From positions 124,001 through 188,000 of the forward strand of contig NZ_JAUMKC010000009.1 in the NCBI RefSeq assembly GCF_030519355.1: a DNA stretch of 64,000 nt, in the 5' to 3' direction. Below are positions 54,672 through 63,281 of this stretch, piece after piece. A program made the position numbers and the translations under genes. Source of the stretch: Mucilaginibacter sp. L3T2-6 (lineage in GTDB: Bacteria > Bacteroidota > Bacteroidia > Sphingobacteriales > Sphingobacteriaceae). Under the pieces are notes generated by a model. The model was given only the letters and a program-made list of their open reading frames with translations, searched no databases and was not told the DNA's origin. Numbering within the stretch: position 1 is the stretch's first letter; the number at the start of each line of letters is the position of its first letter.

Positions 54672-54774
54672 AAATACAACCAAAATGTAATAATTCTTGG
54701 CAATATTATACCTTTTGGTTGTATTTAGAGTCATGAATTTGCCATATAATTGCGTAGTTTTGTACCAAATGGTA
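54672..54774. promoter_or_regulatory. MarR operator region and divergent promoters
   Basis: AAATACAACCAAAA (54672-54685) and its exact complement TTTTGGTTGTATTT (54713-54726) are 27 bp apart. TACCA-AA-TGGTA (54763-54774) is a third, related inverted site just after the -7 box TAGTTTTG (54755-54762) of marR. The shared word ACCAAA suggests one regulator binds all three. The -33 of the marR promoter is weak. Confidence 0.7.
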
Positions 54775-54781
54775 GTAATTG

Positions 54782-55411
54782 ATGAATAAGACGGTTGAAT
54801 TGGTAAACCTGTGGGGAGCATTTGAAGAAAAACACCCGGAAGCAACACTCGAAGATTTTTTCAGGCATAGCCTGGCATCCCGGCCCAAAAGTGAACCAAG
54901 GCCAGAACCAGGGGGGAAGTTAATTCCAAACCTGGATGGCAAATTAATCATACTGCTCCGCAGGATCGGTAAGTTCCACATAGCTTACTCAAACATGGGC
55001 TTGGCTGCAACTGAACTAAGCCAGATGGAAGAGTTTGGCATATTGGTGACGATTTATAATGAAGGCAACCCTATTAAATCCGAGGCCATTTTCAACAATA
55101 TAATGGAACTCTCGAGCGGCAGTAACATGTTGATGCGCATGAAAAAAAAGGGCCTGGTAACCGAATATGCAGATCCTGGTGATAAACGCGTAAAAAGATT
55201 AAAGGTGACGCCAAAGGGAGAGCAGACTTTGATGGCAGCTAAGGATATTGTATTAAAAGTTGCTGAGATGATGGTGCATGACCTGTGCGATGAAGACAAA
55301 CGGCTATGCATCCAGTTATTAAAACCCATCGACCGCCGGTTCTCAGGTATGTATCAAAAACAAAAAAATAAATCATTTGAAGATATTTATAAGGAGAATA
55401 TGCAGAAATAA
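54782..55411 (+). CDS. MarR-family transcriptional regulator
   Basis: A 209-residue regulator. The winged helix (about 95-150) contains NPIKSEAIFNNIMELSSGSNMLMRMKKKGLV (read in two parts: NPIKSEAIFNNIMELSSG, SNMLMRMKKKGLV) and the wing DPGDKRVKRLKVTPKG, a near-perfect MarR wing. The N-terminal 80 residues are longer than the minimal family. ATG at 54782 is preferred to the TTG at 54779. It diverges from the membrane/redox operon and probably represses both promoters. Confidence 0.92.
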   Translation: MNKTVELVNLWGAFEEKHPEATLEDFFRHSLASRPKSEPRPEPGGKLIPNLDGKLIILLRRIGKFHIAYSNMGLAATELSQMEEFGILVTIYNEGNPIKSEAIFNNIMELSSGSNMLMRMKKKGLVTEYADPGDKRVKRLKVTPKGEQTLMAAKDIVLKVAEMMVHDLCDEDKRLCIQLLKPIDRRFSGMYQKQKNKSFEDIYKENMQK

Positions 55412-55485
55412 ATAGCAAGGCTGATTGGTCTGCCGGTAAGGATTCTGCTTCGTTTTTTATATTTGATTTCATTTACCTATAGCAA

Positions 55486-56064
55486 ATGCATCCGCTCATA
55501 CAGCATATCCAAAAAATTACCGGCGACCGGGAGATAGGGGACGATGCTGTTTTGCCATTTTTTGATACAAAGACTTTTAAGAAAAAAGAAAATCTGCAGG
55601 AAGAGGGCCATCGCTGCCCTCATTATTTTTTTGTGCTGAAGGGGTGTATTCGCTTGTTTTTTACCGATAGCAATGGGGTGGAGCAAACGCTGCAATTTGC
55701 CCTGGAAAACTGGTGGATGACTGATCTGGATGCGTTCCGGTCTTCCCGGAGTTCAGCCTATACCATCCAGGCGATTGAAGAGACAGAAGTGCTGGCAATT
55801 ACAGCCGCAGATTACGAATCGATGCTGATGAAATTCCCGGTTATAGAACACTATTTCCGCCTGGTTTATGAGCGTGCCTATGCAGCGTCGCTATCGCGTA
55901 TCCGCATGATATCGAGAATGCCCAAAGAAGAATTTTACGACCTGTTCCAATCCAAATATCCTGATTTTATCCAGCGTATCCCGCAGAAGGTGCTGGCTTC
56001 TTTCCTGGGCTTTACGCCTGAATACCTTAGTGAGCTTCGAAAAAAGAAGGTGAAAAATAAGTAA
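55486..56064 (+). CDS. Crp/Fnr-type cyclic-nucleotide-binding regulator (copy 1)
   Basis: A 192-residue regulator. The N-terminal cupin domain has ENLQEEGHRCPHYFFVLKG and a C-terminal helix pair IPQKVLASFLGFTPEYLSELRKKK with a short HTH. It belongs to the Bacteroidota single-domain cNMP-binding group whose ligand is usually unknown; the Arg that binds cAMP phosphate is not seen. A paralogue begins 2 bp after its stop. Confidence 0.9.
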   Translation: MHPLIQHIQKITGDREIGDDAVLPFFDTKTFKKKENLQEEGHRCPHYFFVLKGCIRLFFTDSNGVEQTLQFALENWWMTDLDAFRSSRSSAYTIQAIEETEVLAITAADYESMLMKFPVIEHYFRLVYERAYAASLSRIRMISRMPKEEFYDLFQSKYPDFIQRIPQKVLASFLGFTPEYLSELRKKKVKNK

Positions 56065-56066
56065 GC

Positions 56067-56636
56067 ATGGAACAGTTGTACCGCCATATAACCAGGCTGG
56101 TTCCCACTTTTGCGGCAAGTGCGGAAGAACTTAAACCTTCTTTTGAAGTCAGGCTGGCAGGGCGGGAGGAACTACTACTGCGCGAAAATGAGATTTGTGA
56201 TACGCTTTATTTTGTTAATAAAGGCTGCCTGTACCTGTTTTATGAGGATAATTACAATAAACAGGTCATCCATTTTGCGTTAGAAAACTGGTGGATAACC
56301 GACTATAAAACTTTTGCCGACGGCAAACAAGCCGTTTATTCTATTGCCGCAATGGAAGATTCTGAGATCCTCTGCATCAACCGAAAAAATTATGAAGCGC
56401 TGCTGTTGCGATTTCCCTTGCTGGCTTTATATTTTAATAAAATTCATGAACGGGCCTATGGTGCAGCCCTGTTTAAGCAAAAAACGTTTGCCACTGTGTC
56501 TAAACAGGATTTTTATAGCCATTTCAGGAATACCTATCCCGATCTTATCAAAAGAATCCCGGATGCCATTTTCGCATCCTATATGGGCATCTCGCTCGAA
56601 GCTTTGGAAGCTGTCCGGCAAGAATGTCTTTCTTAA
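56067..56636 (+). CDS. Crp/Fnr-type cyclic-nucleotide-binding regulator (copy 2)
   Basis: A 189-residue paralogue of the preceding gene (ALENWWITDYKTFADG against ALENWWMTDLDAFRSS; YPDLIKRIPDAIFASYMGISLEALEAVR against YPDFIQRIPQKVLASFLGFTPEYLSELR, compared by segment). The HTH end is less basic and may bind DNA poorly. The two genes are 2 bp apart, so they are co-transcribed and might form a heterodimer. Confidence 0.88.
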   Translation: MEQLYRHITRLVPTFAASAEELKPSFEVRLAGREELLLRENEICDTLYFVNKGCLYLFYEDNYNKQVIHFALENWWITDYKTFADGKQAVYSIAAMEDSEILCINRKNYEALLLRFPLLALYFNKIHERAYGAALFKQKTFATVSKQDFYSHFRNTYPDLIKRIPDAIFASYMGISLEALEAVRQECLS

Positions 56637-56706
56637 ACCAGCTTAAGTTTTCCCCGGCTGGCTGTTTTCATCTTTGTATTGTACAAACAACTAAAAATTT
56701 ATCAAG

Positions 56707-57462
56707 ATGAAAATAGTAGTGATCGGCGGTACCGGCCTTATTGGTAGCCAAGTGGTAAAGCAATTGCAAAACAGCGGTAACGAAGTAATTGCCGCTTCAC
56801 CCAATAGCGGTGTAAACACGCTAACCGGCGAAGGATTAAATGAAGCATTGCAGGGGGCCAGCGTAGTGGTAGATGTGTCCAATTCGCCGTCATTCGACGA
56901 CGAACCTGTAATGCATTTCTTTAAAACTTCTAATGAAAATTTGTTGCCGGCTGAAAAAAGAGCAGGCGTTCAGCATCATATCGCCTTGTCGGTAGTGGGC
57001 ACACAAAAGTTGCAGGCCAGCGGCTATTTCCGGGCCAAACAGGTGCAGGAAGATCTGATCAAAGCTTCGGGCATTCCTTACAACATTGTTCACGCTACAC
57101 AATTCTTTGAATTTGCCGGCGGGGTACTGCAAATGAGCATAGCTGATGGTAAAGTAATATTGCCGGATGCCAATATACAGCCCATTGCCAGTAAAGATGT
57201 GGCATTATTTGTGGCCCAAACAGCATTGGCGCAGCCCGCAAACAAAATACTGGAAATAGGCGGCCCCGAGAAATTTGAAATGACCGCCTGGATAAAAAAA
57301 TATGCCGAAGCAACGCACAAGAATTACGAAATAATTCCAGACAAAAAAGCCCTGTACTCGGGTGCGCCGCTTGATGCCGACACCCTGGCGCCCGAAAATC
57401 CAGTGTTCCTGGGTAAAGCGCATTATGCAGACTGGATTGCTGTGCCTGAAAATCAGCGGTAA
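56707..57462 (+). CDS. NAD(P)H-binding oxidoreductase, NmrA-like
   Basis: A 251-residue atypical SDR with the loop VVIGGTGLIGSQVV (4-17), VVVDVSNSPSF and YNIVHATQFFEFAGG. NmrA-like proteins bind NAD(P) and reduce quinones or act as redox sensors. It follows the tandem Crp/Fnr genes by 70 bp and may be their target. CATCTTTG at 56669-56676 is a near-consensus -7 box. Confidence 0.9.
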   Translation: MKIVVIGGTGLIGSQVVKQLQNSGNEVIAASPNSGVNTLTGEGLNEALQGASVVVDVSNSPSFDDEPVMHFFKTSNENLLPAEKRAGVQHHIALSVVGTQKLQASGYFRAKQVQEDLIKASGIPYNIVHATQFFEFAGGVLQMSIADGKVILPDANIQPIASKDVALFVAQTALAQPANKILEIGGPEKFEMTAWIKKYAEATHKNYEIIPDKKALYSGAPLDADTLAPENPVFLGKAHYADWIAVPENQR

Positions 57463-57500
57463 AACATAATCCAAATTGTCAATATAATGACTGAATCAGC

Positions 57501-57526
57501 GCCGGATATTTCTGTATCCGGCTTTT
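57501..57526 (+). terminator. Intrinsic terminator of NmrA-like gene
   Basis: GCCGGATA (57501-57508) pairs exactly with TATCCGGC (57515-57522) around a 6-nt loop and is followed by TTTT. Confidence 0.85.
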
Positions 57527-57536
57527 GCTTGCTTTA

Positions 57537-57596
57537 AGCGGTTCATTTTTTCGCACGCGGAACACCCGGAACGCTCTGGAACATGTTCATTATCAA
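57537..57596. repeat. Dispersed GGAAC repeat, copy 2
   Basis: The words AGCG, TTCATTTTTTC, GCGGAACACCC, GGAACGCT and CATTATCA occur in the same order as in copy 1 at 40330. Here GGAAC is present three times (57559, 57568, 57578), 9 and 10 bp apart, and the last forms GAACATGTTC. The gap to the RepA-like start is 230 bp. Confidence 0.7.
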
Positions 57597-57826
57597 GATT
57601 TTTTATTTCAGGTTACACGTACCCTGCGGCATAAATTGTTCGATGGTGCTGCTTAATGACACCGGTTTTCAACATCCCTGGCGAATAAAACATCAGGGAG
57701 ATTAAAGGCTATTGCAAAAACAGCGGCAGAAGTTTTGGCGGTTTGATAGCTGGCTATGCTACTGACAAAACAGTGTCAGCACTTTAACCATTGCAAACCC
57801 TTAAATTTGATGCAAACCTTAATTTC

Positions 57827-59290
57827 ATGTCAACATACCCTCCAAAAGAAGCCGCCGGATCATATTTTGAACGGCCCGCTATTATCGAGCAGTTACGCGC
57901 CGAAAGCCGCGGCTTGCCCTATCGCCCCGCCAAACGAAAAAGAAGTATTGACCGCCGTCCGCCGGGCCCGTACGATGCCCATCGCCTGTTTACCGTTGAA
58001 AATGGTAACCGCTGGATGGAACTGGCCCGTCGCGAACCCGAAGCCAAAATGCTGTTGGGAGAGCTTTGGCACCAGGGCGAACTTTGTATGCTGTTTGCTG
58101 ATACCAATACAGGCAAATCGGTGCTGGCCGTGCAGATAGGCGAAAGCATTGCACGGGGCGAAAGTATCGCACCTTTTACCTGCCAGACAGAGCCCTCCCG
58201 GGTGCTCTATATGGATTTTGAGCTCAACAGGCGCCAGTTTGGATTGCGCTACAGCCAGGGGGAAGATGACTACCAGTTTTCGGATAACTTTTTCCGCGCA
58301 GAGTATAATTTCCTGCCCGATCCGCCGCCCGGCGTCGATGAAAATGAGTTACTGATTGCTGCGATTGAGTATAAAATAAAACTCGTAAAGGCTAATGTGC
58401 TTATTATCGACAACATTACCTGCCTGCGCGGCGGTACCGAAAATTCGGCCGTAGCGCTTTCGCTCGTGAAAAGTCTTAAAGCGCTGAAAAATGATCATAA
58501 CCTCTCTATCCTTGTACTGGCACATACCCCAAAACGCCGCAACGCCACAAAACCCATCAGCGCCGACGATCTGCACGGCAGCAAGCTCCTCGTCAACTTC
58601 GCCGACAGCGCTTTTGCACTCGGTAAAAGCACGGCGGATACCGGTTTATGTTACCTGAAACAGATCAAGCAGCGCAATACCCGCCAGCGCTATGGTGATG
58701 ATAATGTATGCCTGTGCCGCTTACAAAAGCCCGGCACTTTTTTACACTTTGACTTTGAAGGTAATACCGCCGAATCCCATCACCTGCTAAGCCGGACTTC
58801 CGCTGAACGCAGGCGCCTGGCTGACGAAATAGCCGCGCTCTCCGCCGCAGGGTTCAGCCAGCGCGAAATCAGCAGGCAATTAAGCATAGGTTTGGCAACG
58901 GTTAACAGGCTGCTGCGGGGTGGTTACAGATGTACAGGCGCCGATGAAGGTGCGGATATGCCTGTTCTGGGATTTGCGGACAGTGAAGAATGTGCGGAAA
59001 ATGCCGGGGCGGCCGATAAGACATTTAAAGCGATAGCCACCCCGGACAGCACCTGTCCTCGAAGGAATTTCTATCTCGGAGGTTGTTCGGAAGCACATAT
59101 TCCTTTAGATAACGAATCGAAAGATTTAACGTGCGGGATGCCGCCGGAGACACCGACGATAGAAAACGTACCACAGACAAAGCCGCCGCTAACATTAAAT
59201 GTCACTTACGGATTGACCGCAGCGACGGTCGATAGCGAACTTTCGCCCGTGTGCCGGGGCGTAGAAAACAGCACCGGTGCGAAAACATAA
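57827..59290 (+). CDS. RepA-like AAA ATPase with C-terminal HTH
   Basis: A 487-residue cytoplasmic ATPase of the AAA_25/RepA-helicase type. Walker A is ADTNTGKSVLA (91-101), Walker B VLIIDN (191-196) and sensor-like VLAHTPKRR (230-238). After the core, residues 341-363 form a helix-turn-helix of the resolvase/Hin sort (AGFSQREISRQLS, then IGLATVNRLLRG), followed by a disordered tail. Such genes accompany mobile or plasmid-like islands in Bacteroidota and probably drive replication or DNA handling. Its GC content looks clearly higher than its neighbours. The ATG at 57827 is used; a TTG frame from 57791 adds 12 residues. Confidence 0.85.
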   Translation: MSTYPPKEAAGSYFERPAIIEQLRAESRGLPYRPAKRKRSIDRRPPGPYDAHRLFTVENGNRWMELARREPEAKMLLGELWHQGELCMLFADTNTGKSVLAVQIGESIARGESIAPFTCQTEPSRVLYMDFELNRRQFGLRYSQGEDDYQFSDNFFRAEYNFLPDPPPGVDENELLIAAIEYKIKLVKANVLIIDNITCLRGGTENSAVALSLVKSLKALKNDHNLSILVLAHTPKRRNATKPISADDLHGSKLLVNFADSAFALGKSTADTGLCYLKQIKQRNTRQRYGDDNVCLCRLQKPGTFLHFDFEGNTAESHHLLSRTSAERRRLADEIAALSAAGFSQREISRQLSIGLATVNRLLRGGYRCTGADEGADMPVLGFADSEECAENAGAADKTFKAIATPDSTCPRRNFYLGGCSEAHIPLDNESKDLTCGMPPETPTIENVPQTKPPLTLNVTYGLTAATVDSELSPVCRGVENSTGAKT

Positions 59291-59788
59291 TAGAGGAAGA
59301 TGCCAAAAATGACGCGGGACGGCTTTTACCGCCGGTTCAAGGTTCCTGTTTGAACGCAAAACACCAGTGAGCGATACGCTGACATCATCAAATAATTCCT
59401 GGCTTTTGGTTTGTTACCGGCTCATTAACAAACAAATATTTAGTCATTTCCATATATGTAATCCCGTTAGTAAGCATAGCATTTGAACCGGTGACAGAAT
59501 CGGCTACAGGTGTGCAATAATGTGTATAAATTCCGGTATTCGCTTTACATATTCATTGCTGCCGGTGAAACTGTGCTTTATTATCATTAATTTAGTTTAC
59601 GAAGCTGATAGGAAAAGAAAAAATGGTCGTTCGGTAACGCCGATTTTTCCCCGGGCCAGGAGGTTAAACTACCATGGTTGCGTGTCCAGCCGGCGAAAAA
59701 CAAAGCCCCTTATTGTGTAGCCGCCCGGACTACGATTGCAGAAAACTTTGACACATTCTATATAAAATAACTGATAAGACTTATAGCC
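59291..59788. other. Gene-free region after RepA-like gene, with small frame remnant
   Basis: Just after the RepA-like stop, GAGGAAG and an ATG at 59300 begin a 17-codon frame (MPKMTRDGFYRRFKVPV, then stop at 59353). It may be the broken start of a second island gene. The rest of the region is AT-rich and shows no reading frame or repeat. Confidence 0.45.
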
Positions 59789-60736
59789 ATGTGGAAAGAA
59801 AAATTAATGCCGATGACAATTGGCGTGGTTTTACATATGCCATTTGTAAAAACATTATTGTCGTATAGAACAGGGGGCACTATCGAAAGTAAATATTGTT
59901 ATTCTGTGTGGCTGAGGCACCTTACGATGTTGAATACTGTACGGAGCGGGATTCCGAAAAGAGTTGCCGAGCTTGGGCCGGGGGATTCTTTAGGAATTGG
60001 ATTTGCCGCATTGTTGTCTGGTTGTGATTCTTTCAGGGCATTTGATGTAATAAAATACTGGAATGTTGAAAGGAATTTAAAGATTTTTGAAGAACTGCTT
60101 GTGTTGTTTAAAAATAAAGCGCCTATCCCGGATGATAAGGAATACCCTAAGGTTCAGCCACGACTGGATACTTACGCATTCCCGGATAACATTCTTTCAG
60201 ACGAAATGCTAAAAGATGCTTTATCCGAATCCCGTCTCGAGGCGATACGTGAAGAAATCAGGGATCCTGACAATCCCCGGAACACCCTTATTAAATATTA
60301 TGTTCCCTGGGATGATTATAAAGTGATAAGCCCCGGCTCGGTTGATTTTTTATATTCTCAGGCCGTATTGGAACATGTTGAAGATCTTGAAGGTACATAT
60401 GAGGCCTTCTCAAAATGGCTGGAAAACGGAGGAATCATGTCCCACTCAATTGATTTTAAATGTCACCGGACGACTGAAAGTTGGAATGGACACAGAACCT
60501 ACAGCGAGTTTGAGTGGAAGATAGTAAAGGGCGGGCGAATGTTTTTGATAAACCGGCAGCCCTACTCGGTGCATCAGCAGCTGCATAAAAAGCACGGTTT
60601 CAGCATATTGAAGGAACTTCCAAAGATCATGGCTAACAATATTCCACGGAATAAATTTGCAGAAAGGTTCAGGGATCTTTCAGAAGAAGATATGACAACA
60701 AGCGAGGCATATATGCTCTCCGTAAAAGAGGGATAA
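59789..60736 (+). CDS. SAM-dependent methyltransferase
   Basis: A 315-residue class I methyltransferase. The SAM-binding glycine loop is VAELGPGDSLGIG (about residues 57-69) and post-I/III elements include YSQAVLEHVEDLEGTYEAFSKWL (read as YSQAVLEHVEDLEG and TYEAFSKWL). It resembles type 11 enzymes often found in sugar or lipid modification clusters. No glycosyltransferase is nearby, so the substrate is open. It stands alone with a 498-bp upstream spacer. Confidence 0.85.
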   Translation: MWKEKLMPMTIGVVLHMPFVKTLLSYRTGGTIESKYCYSVWLRHLTMLNTVRSGIPKRVAELGPGDSLGIGFAALLSGCDSFRAFDVIKYWNVERNLKIFEELLVLFKNKAPIPDDKEYPKVQPRLDTYAFPDNILSDEMLKDALSESRLEAIREEIRDPDNPRNTLIKYYVPWDDYKVISPGSVDFLYSQAVLEHVEDLEGTYEAFSKWLENGGIMSHSIDFKCHRTTESWNGHRTYSEFEWKIVKGGRMFLINRQPYSVHQQLHKKHGFSILKELPKIMANNIPRNKFAERFRDLSEEDMTTSEAYMLSVKEG

Positions 60737-61087
60737 ATGCTGCCGGTTCAAGCGTCCCGTCATAGCCGTCAAATTAAGAAAAACCTCGTACACATCAGAT
60801 AGTTGAACTCCGCTTTAAGAGCGAAACCCTCGATGAAACAATCCTCCCAGGTTGGGGGCTTGCAAAAATTGAGTGTGGATGGAGCTAAAGTCTCTCCTGC
60901 CGGGGAAGTTATAGGCTGCGTAAATGAGTTTTGGTTGCGGCTATGGCAGGGACATTGAACCGGGACCGTCTTGCGCTTCAAAATCATTAGCAATAAAATT
61001 GATAATGGGGTTTAGCGATTTTTAGCTTGCACTTGCAACTCTCAATACCGAAACTTATCTTTAACATAAACTTAAATCTTATCATCA
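60737..61087. other. Gene-free spacer with promoter of Calx-beta gene
   Basis: Apart from the promoter at 61033, no feature is seen. A 74-codon minus-strand frame at 60769 is probably spurious. Confidence 0.5.
61033..61063 (+). promoter_or_regulatory. Promoter of Calx-beta protein gene
   Basis: TTG at 61033-61035 is followed after 20 bp by TATCTTTA (61056-61063), one mismatch from TAnnTTTG. The ATG at 61088 gives a leader of about 18 nt. Confidence 0.6.
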
Positions 61088-62383
61088 ATGAAGCGTATAA
61101 CCTTAGCAGCTCTGCTATTTTTTTATATTTCAATAAGCGAGGCTCAAAAAATTAAATTCGATCAGGCATCACCTTATACTGTATCAGAGGAAAAACAAGA
61201 CAAAAAGGTAGCTATCACCTTTAAAGTTAATGATATGAAAGCTGGTACAAAAGTAATTGTGTCTGTAAATGATGCTGAGAGTTCTGCGACGAAGGACAAA
61301 GACTATGAAATCGGTGGAACAGAAATTCCGCTTGATAAAACAAATAAAGGCGAATTCGATATAACCATAAAGACTGATAATTTCCCGGAGTCGCCGGAAA
61401 GTATTAAGCTAACGTTTAATTATACCGATACCAGCGACACTAAACAGGCCTGTACGTTTACAATTATTATACTCGACCAGGCAAACGGACAACCTGATGC
61501 TTTACAATACACGCCCGATGAAATGAATATCATCCGGCATTTGTCATTCGAGGTGTTTACAGGCGGCAACCTCGATTTTTTCCATCACTTAAAATTCAAC
61601 AATATTGGCGGAGAATTGATGGTAAATGCTAATGACATATTCGGTAAAGAAACCCGGTTTGGCGTTTTTTTTGGTATCTCAAACTTCCAGAACTTCTCGT
61701 TAGACTCATCCAACAGGCACGTTAGAGTACAACGTATTCGTACCGATACAGGCGCTTATGTAAATGGTAAAACAAGTTACACCGAGCGGACGATGATTGA
61801 TCACAAAAAGCTGTCAACAAGCGAATGGAGCTATTATATAAATCCAACTTATAGGCTGAACACTCGGAGGAGCGACTTTTTTAACATTTATTTCTCGTTA
61901 CGTTTTGAAGTTTTGACAACATCGACTGAGACTGAATTTTTGACGGATACTATAAGCAACGTCACTACCAACAGGCCATTAGGCAATGCTCCGGTATTTC
62001 AAACAGGCGCTGGTTTTTTGCTGCAAAAGGCCGTTGATGTGCAAACGAACCATTTCTATAGTATCGGCTTCCCAATGTTCTTAAATGCGCAAGATAAATT
62101 TAAGGTATACGTTGATCCTAATATCGGTTTCACCAATTATGCATATGCATCTTACGTTCCCGATTCGGCCCGTTCTTCTTTAACTAAATACATTACGAGC
62201 AAAACACAGGCTTTCGCTTTAATGAGATTGAGGTTTACCGAGCAATTTACAGGCCTTAATATCACTTTTGGGGGCGAGATACGGGATGTTATTGGGACGT
62301 ATCAGACAACAATAAATGCTTACCTTGGAATCCGGGTAAATATAGGCGATTGGTTTAATAAGGCGACTAAGCCCGGGAACTGA
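61088..62383 (+). CDS. Exported Calx-beta and barrel-like protein
   Basis: A 431-residue exported protein (signal peptide MKRITLAALLFFYISISEAQ). Residues 21-130 are a Calx-beta-like domain (KIKFDQASPYTVSEEKQDKKVAITFKVN, seen in strands, with DKDYEIGGTEI), a calcium-binding beta sandwich. The rest (145-430) is rich in alternating aromatic strands and may be an outer-membrane barrel. No family name is certain. It is followed by another outer-membrane-type gene on the same strand. Confidence 0.75.
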   Translation: MKRITLAALLFFYISISEAQKIKFDQASPYTVSEEKQDKKVAITFKVNDMKAGTKVIVSVNDAESSATKDKDYEIGGTEIPLDKTNKGEFDITIKTDNFPESPESIKLTFNYTDTSDTKQACTFTIIILDQANGQPDALQYTPDEMNIIRHLSFEVFTGGNLDFFHHLKFNNIGGELMVNANDIFGKETRFGVFFGISNFQNFSLDSSNRHVRVQRIRTDTGAYVNGKTSYTERTMIDHKKLSTSEWSYYINPTYRLNTRRSDFFNIYFSLRFEVLTTSTETEFLTDTISNVTTNRPLGNAPVFQTGAGFLLQKAVDVQTNHFYSIGFPMFLNAQDKFKVYVDPNIGFTNYAYASYVPDSARSSLTKYITSKTQAFALMRLRFTEQFTGLNITFGGEIRDVIGTYQTTINAYLGIRVNIGDWFNKATKPGN

Positions 62384-62494
62384 CCATTTAGATTCTATAC
62401 CGATTAACTGAATGATCAAAATCAATGTTGGTCATGACCCCGGTTATTGTTTCGATGGCAAAAGGATTGAAATTTTGATTCAACTCTTTTGCTT

Positions 62495-63262
62495 ATGAAA
62501 AAATTAATTACCGTGCTCGCTGTTCCTTTCATTTTCTCTCTCGCCAATGCTCAAAATGTTGCCATTGGGGTACGGGCCGGTATCAGCATCCCCAATTTGA
62601 CGGCCGGAAGCGGTAATAAAAACCCATTGAATAATGGCTATGGTTCCAGGCTTGGCCCCGATGGGGCAGTATTTGCAGCGTTTAAATTTTCGGATGTGTT
62701 TTCGCTGAGACCTATGATTGAATATTCAGCCCAGGGTGGTAAGAAAAACGGCTTGCAGGCTTTTACCACTCCGGACGAGCTGAAGGGTATGTTCCCTGCC
62801 GGCCAGGCGCCGGATTATTTATACGCCAATTATAAAAGTGAAGCGCGGTTAAACTATTTGCTGCTCCCGGTACTCGGCGCGGCCGGATGGAACATAAGGA
62901 ATACGCGCCTCAGATTTTATGTGTCTGCCGGTCCCTTCGTCGGTCTGCTAATATCAGCTCACCAGGTAACCAATGGCCGGAGCGAATTTTTTACCGACCC
63001 CGAAGGCCGGCAAGCATTGCCCGGAGGCGCGCAGTCATTTGATAATGATAGCAATGTGCGTAATTCCCTGCACAGGGTAAACGGGGGGATTGAAGGAAAC
63101 CTTGGCCTGGCCTACGCATATGGCAGAAACAATTTTTTTATTGAAGGCGGCGGCAACTACGGATTCTTTAATATTCAGAAAAATGCTGTTGACGGCAAAA
63201 ACAACACCGGGGCGGCAATAGTTACACTTGGTTACAGTTATCAATTAAAACAATATAACTGA
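62495..63262 (+). CDS. Outer-membrane beta-barrel protein, PorT-like
   Basis: A 255-residue exported protein (signal peptide MKKLITVLAVPFIFSLANAQ). Aromatic/glycine strands with alternating pattern (VAIGVRAGISIPNL, LRPMIEYSAQGG, YLLLPVLGAAGWN, LAYAYGRNNFFIEGGGNYG) fit the eight-stranded OMP_b-brl_2/PorT group. The ATG at 62495 is used rather than TTG at 62489. Function is unknown. It is convergent with the SRAP gene, with 19 bp between stops. Confidence 0.85.
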   Translation: MKKLITVLAVPFIFSLANAQNVAIGVRAGISIPNLTAGSGNKNPLNNGYGSRLGPDGAVFAAFKFSDVFSLRPMIEYSAQGGKKNGLQAFTTPDELKGMFPAGQAPDYLYANYKSEARLNYLLLPVLGAAGWNIRNTRLRFYVSAGPFVGLLISAHQVTNGRSEFFTDPEGRQALPGGAQSFDNDSNVRNSLHRVNGGIEGNLGLAYAYGRNNFFIEGGGNYGFFNIQKNAVDGKNNTGAAIVTLGYSYQLKQYN

Positions 63263-63281
63263 TAAATCTGCCCCCGGCGGT

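Larger units (their letters stand above)
57463..57826. other. Gene-free region before RepA-like gene
   Basis: It contains the terminator at 57501, the second GGAAC repeat copy, GAACATGTTC (57579-57588, perfect palindrome) and CTGACA/TGTCAG hairpins near 57760-57780. No gene was found. Confidence 0.6.
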
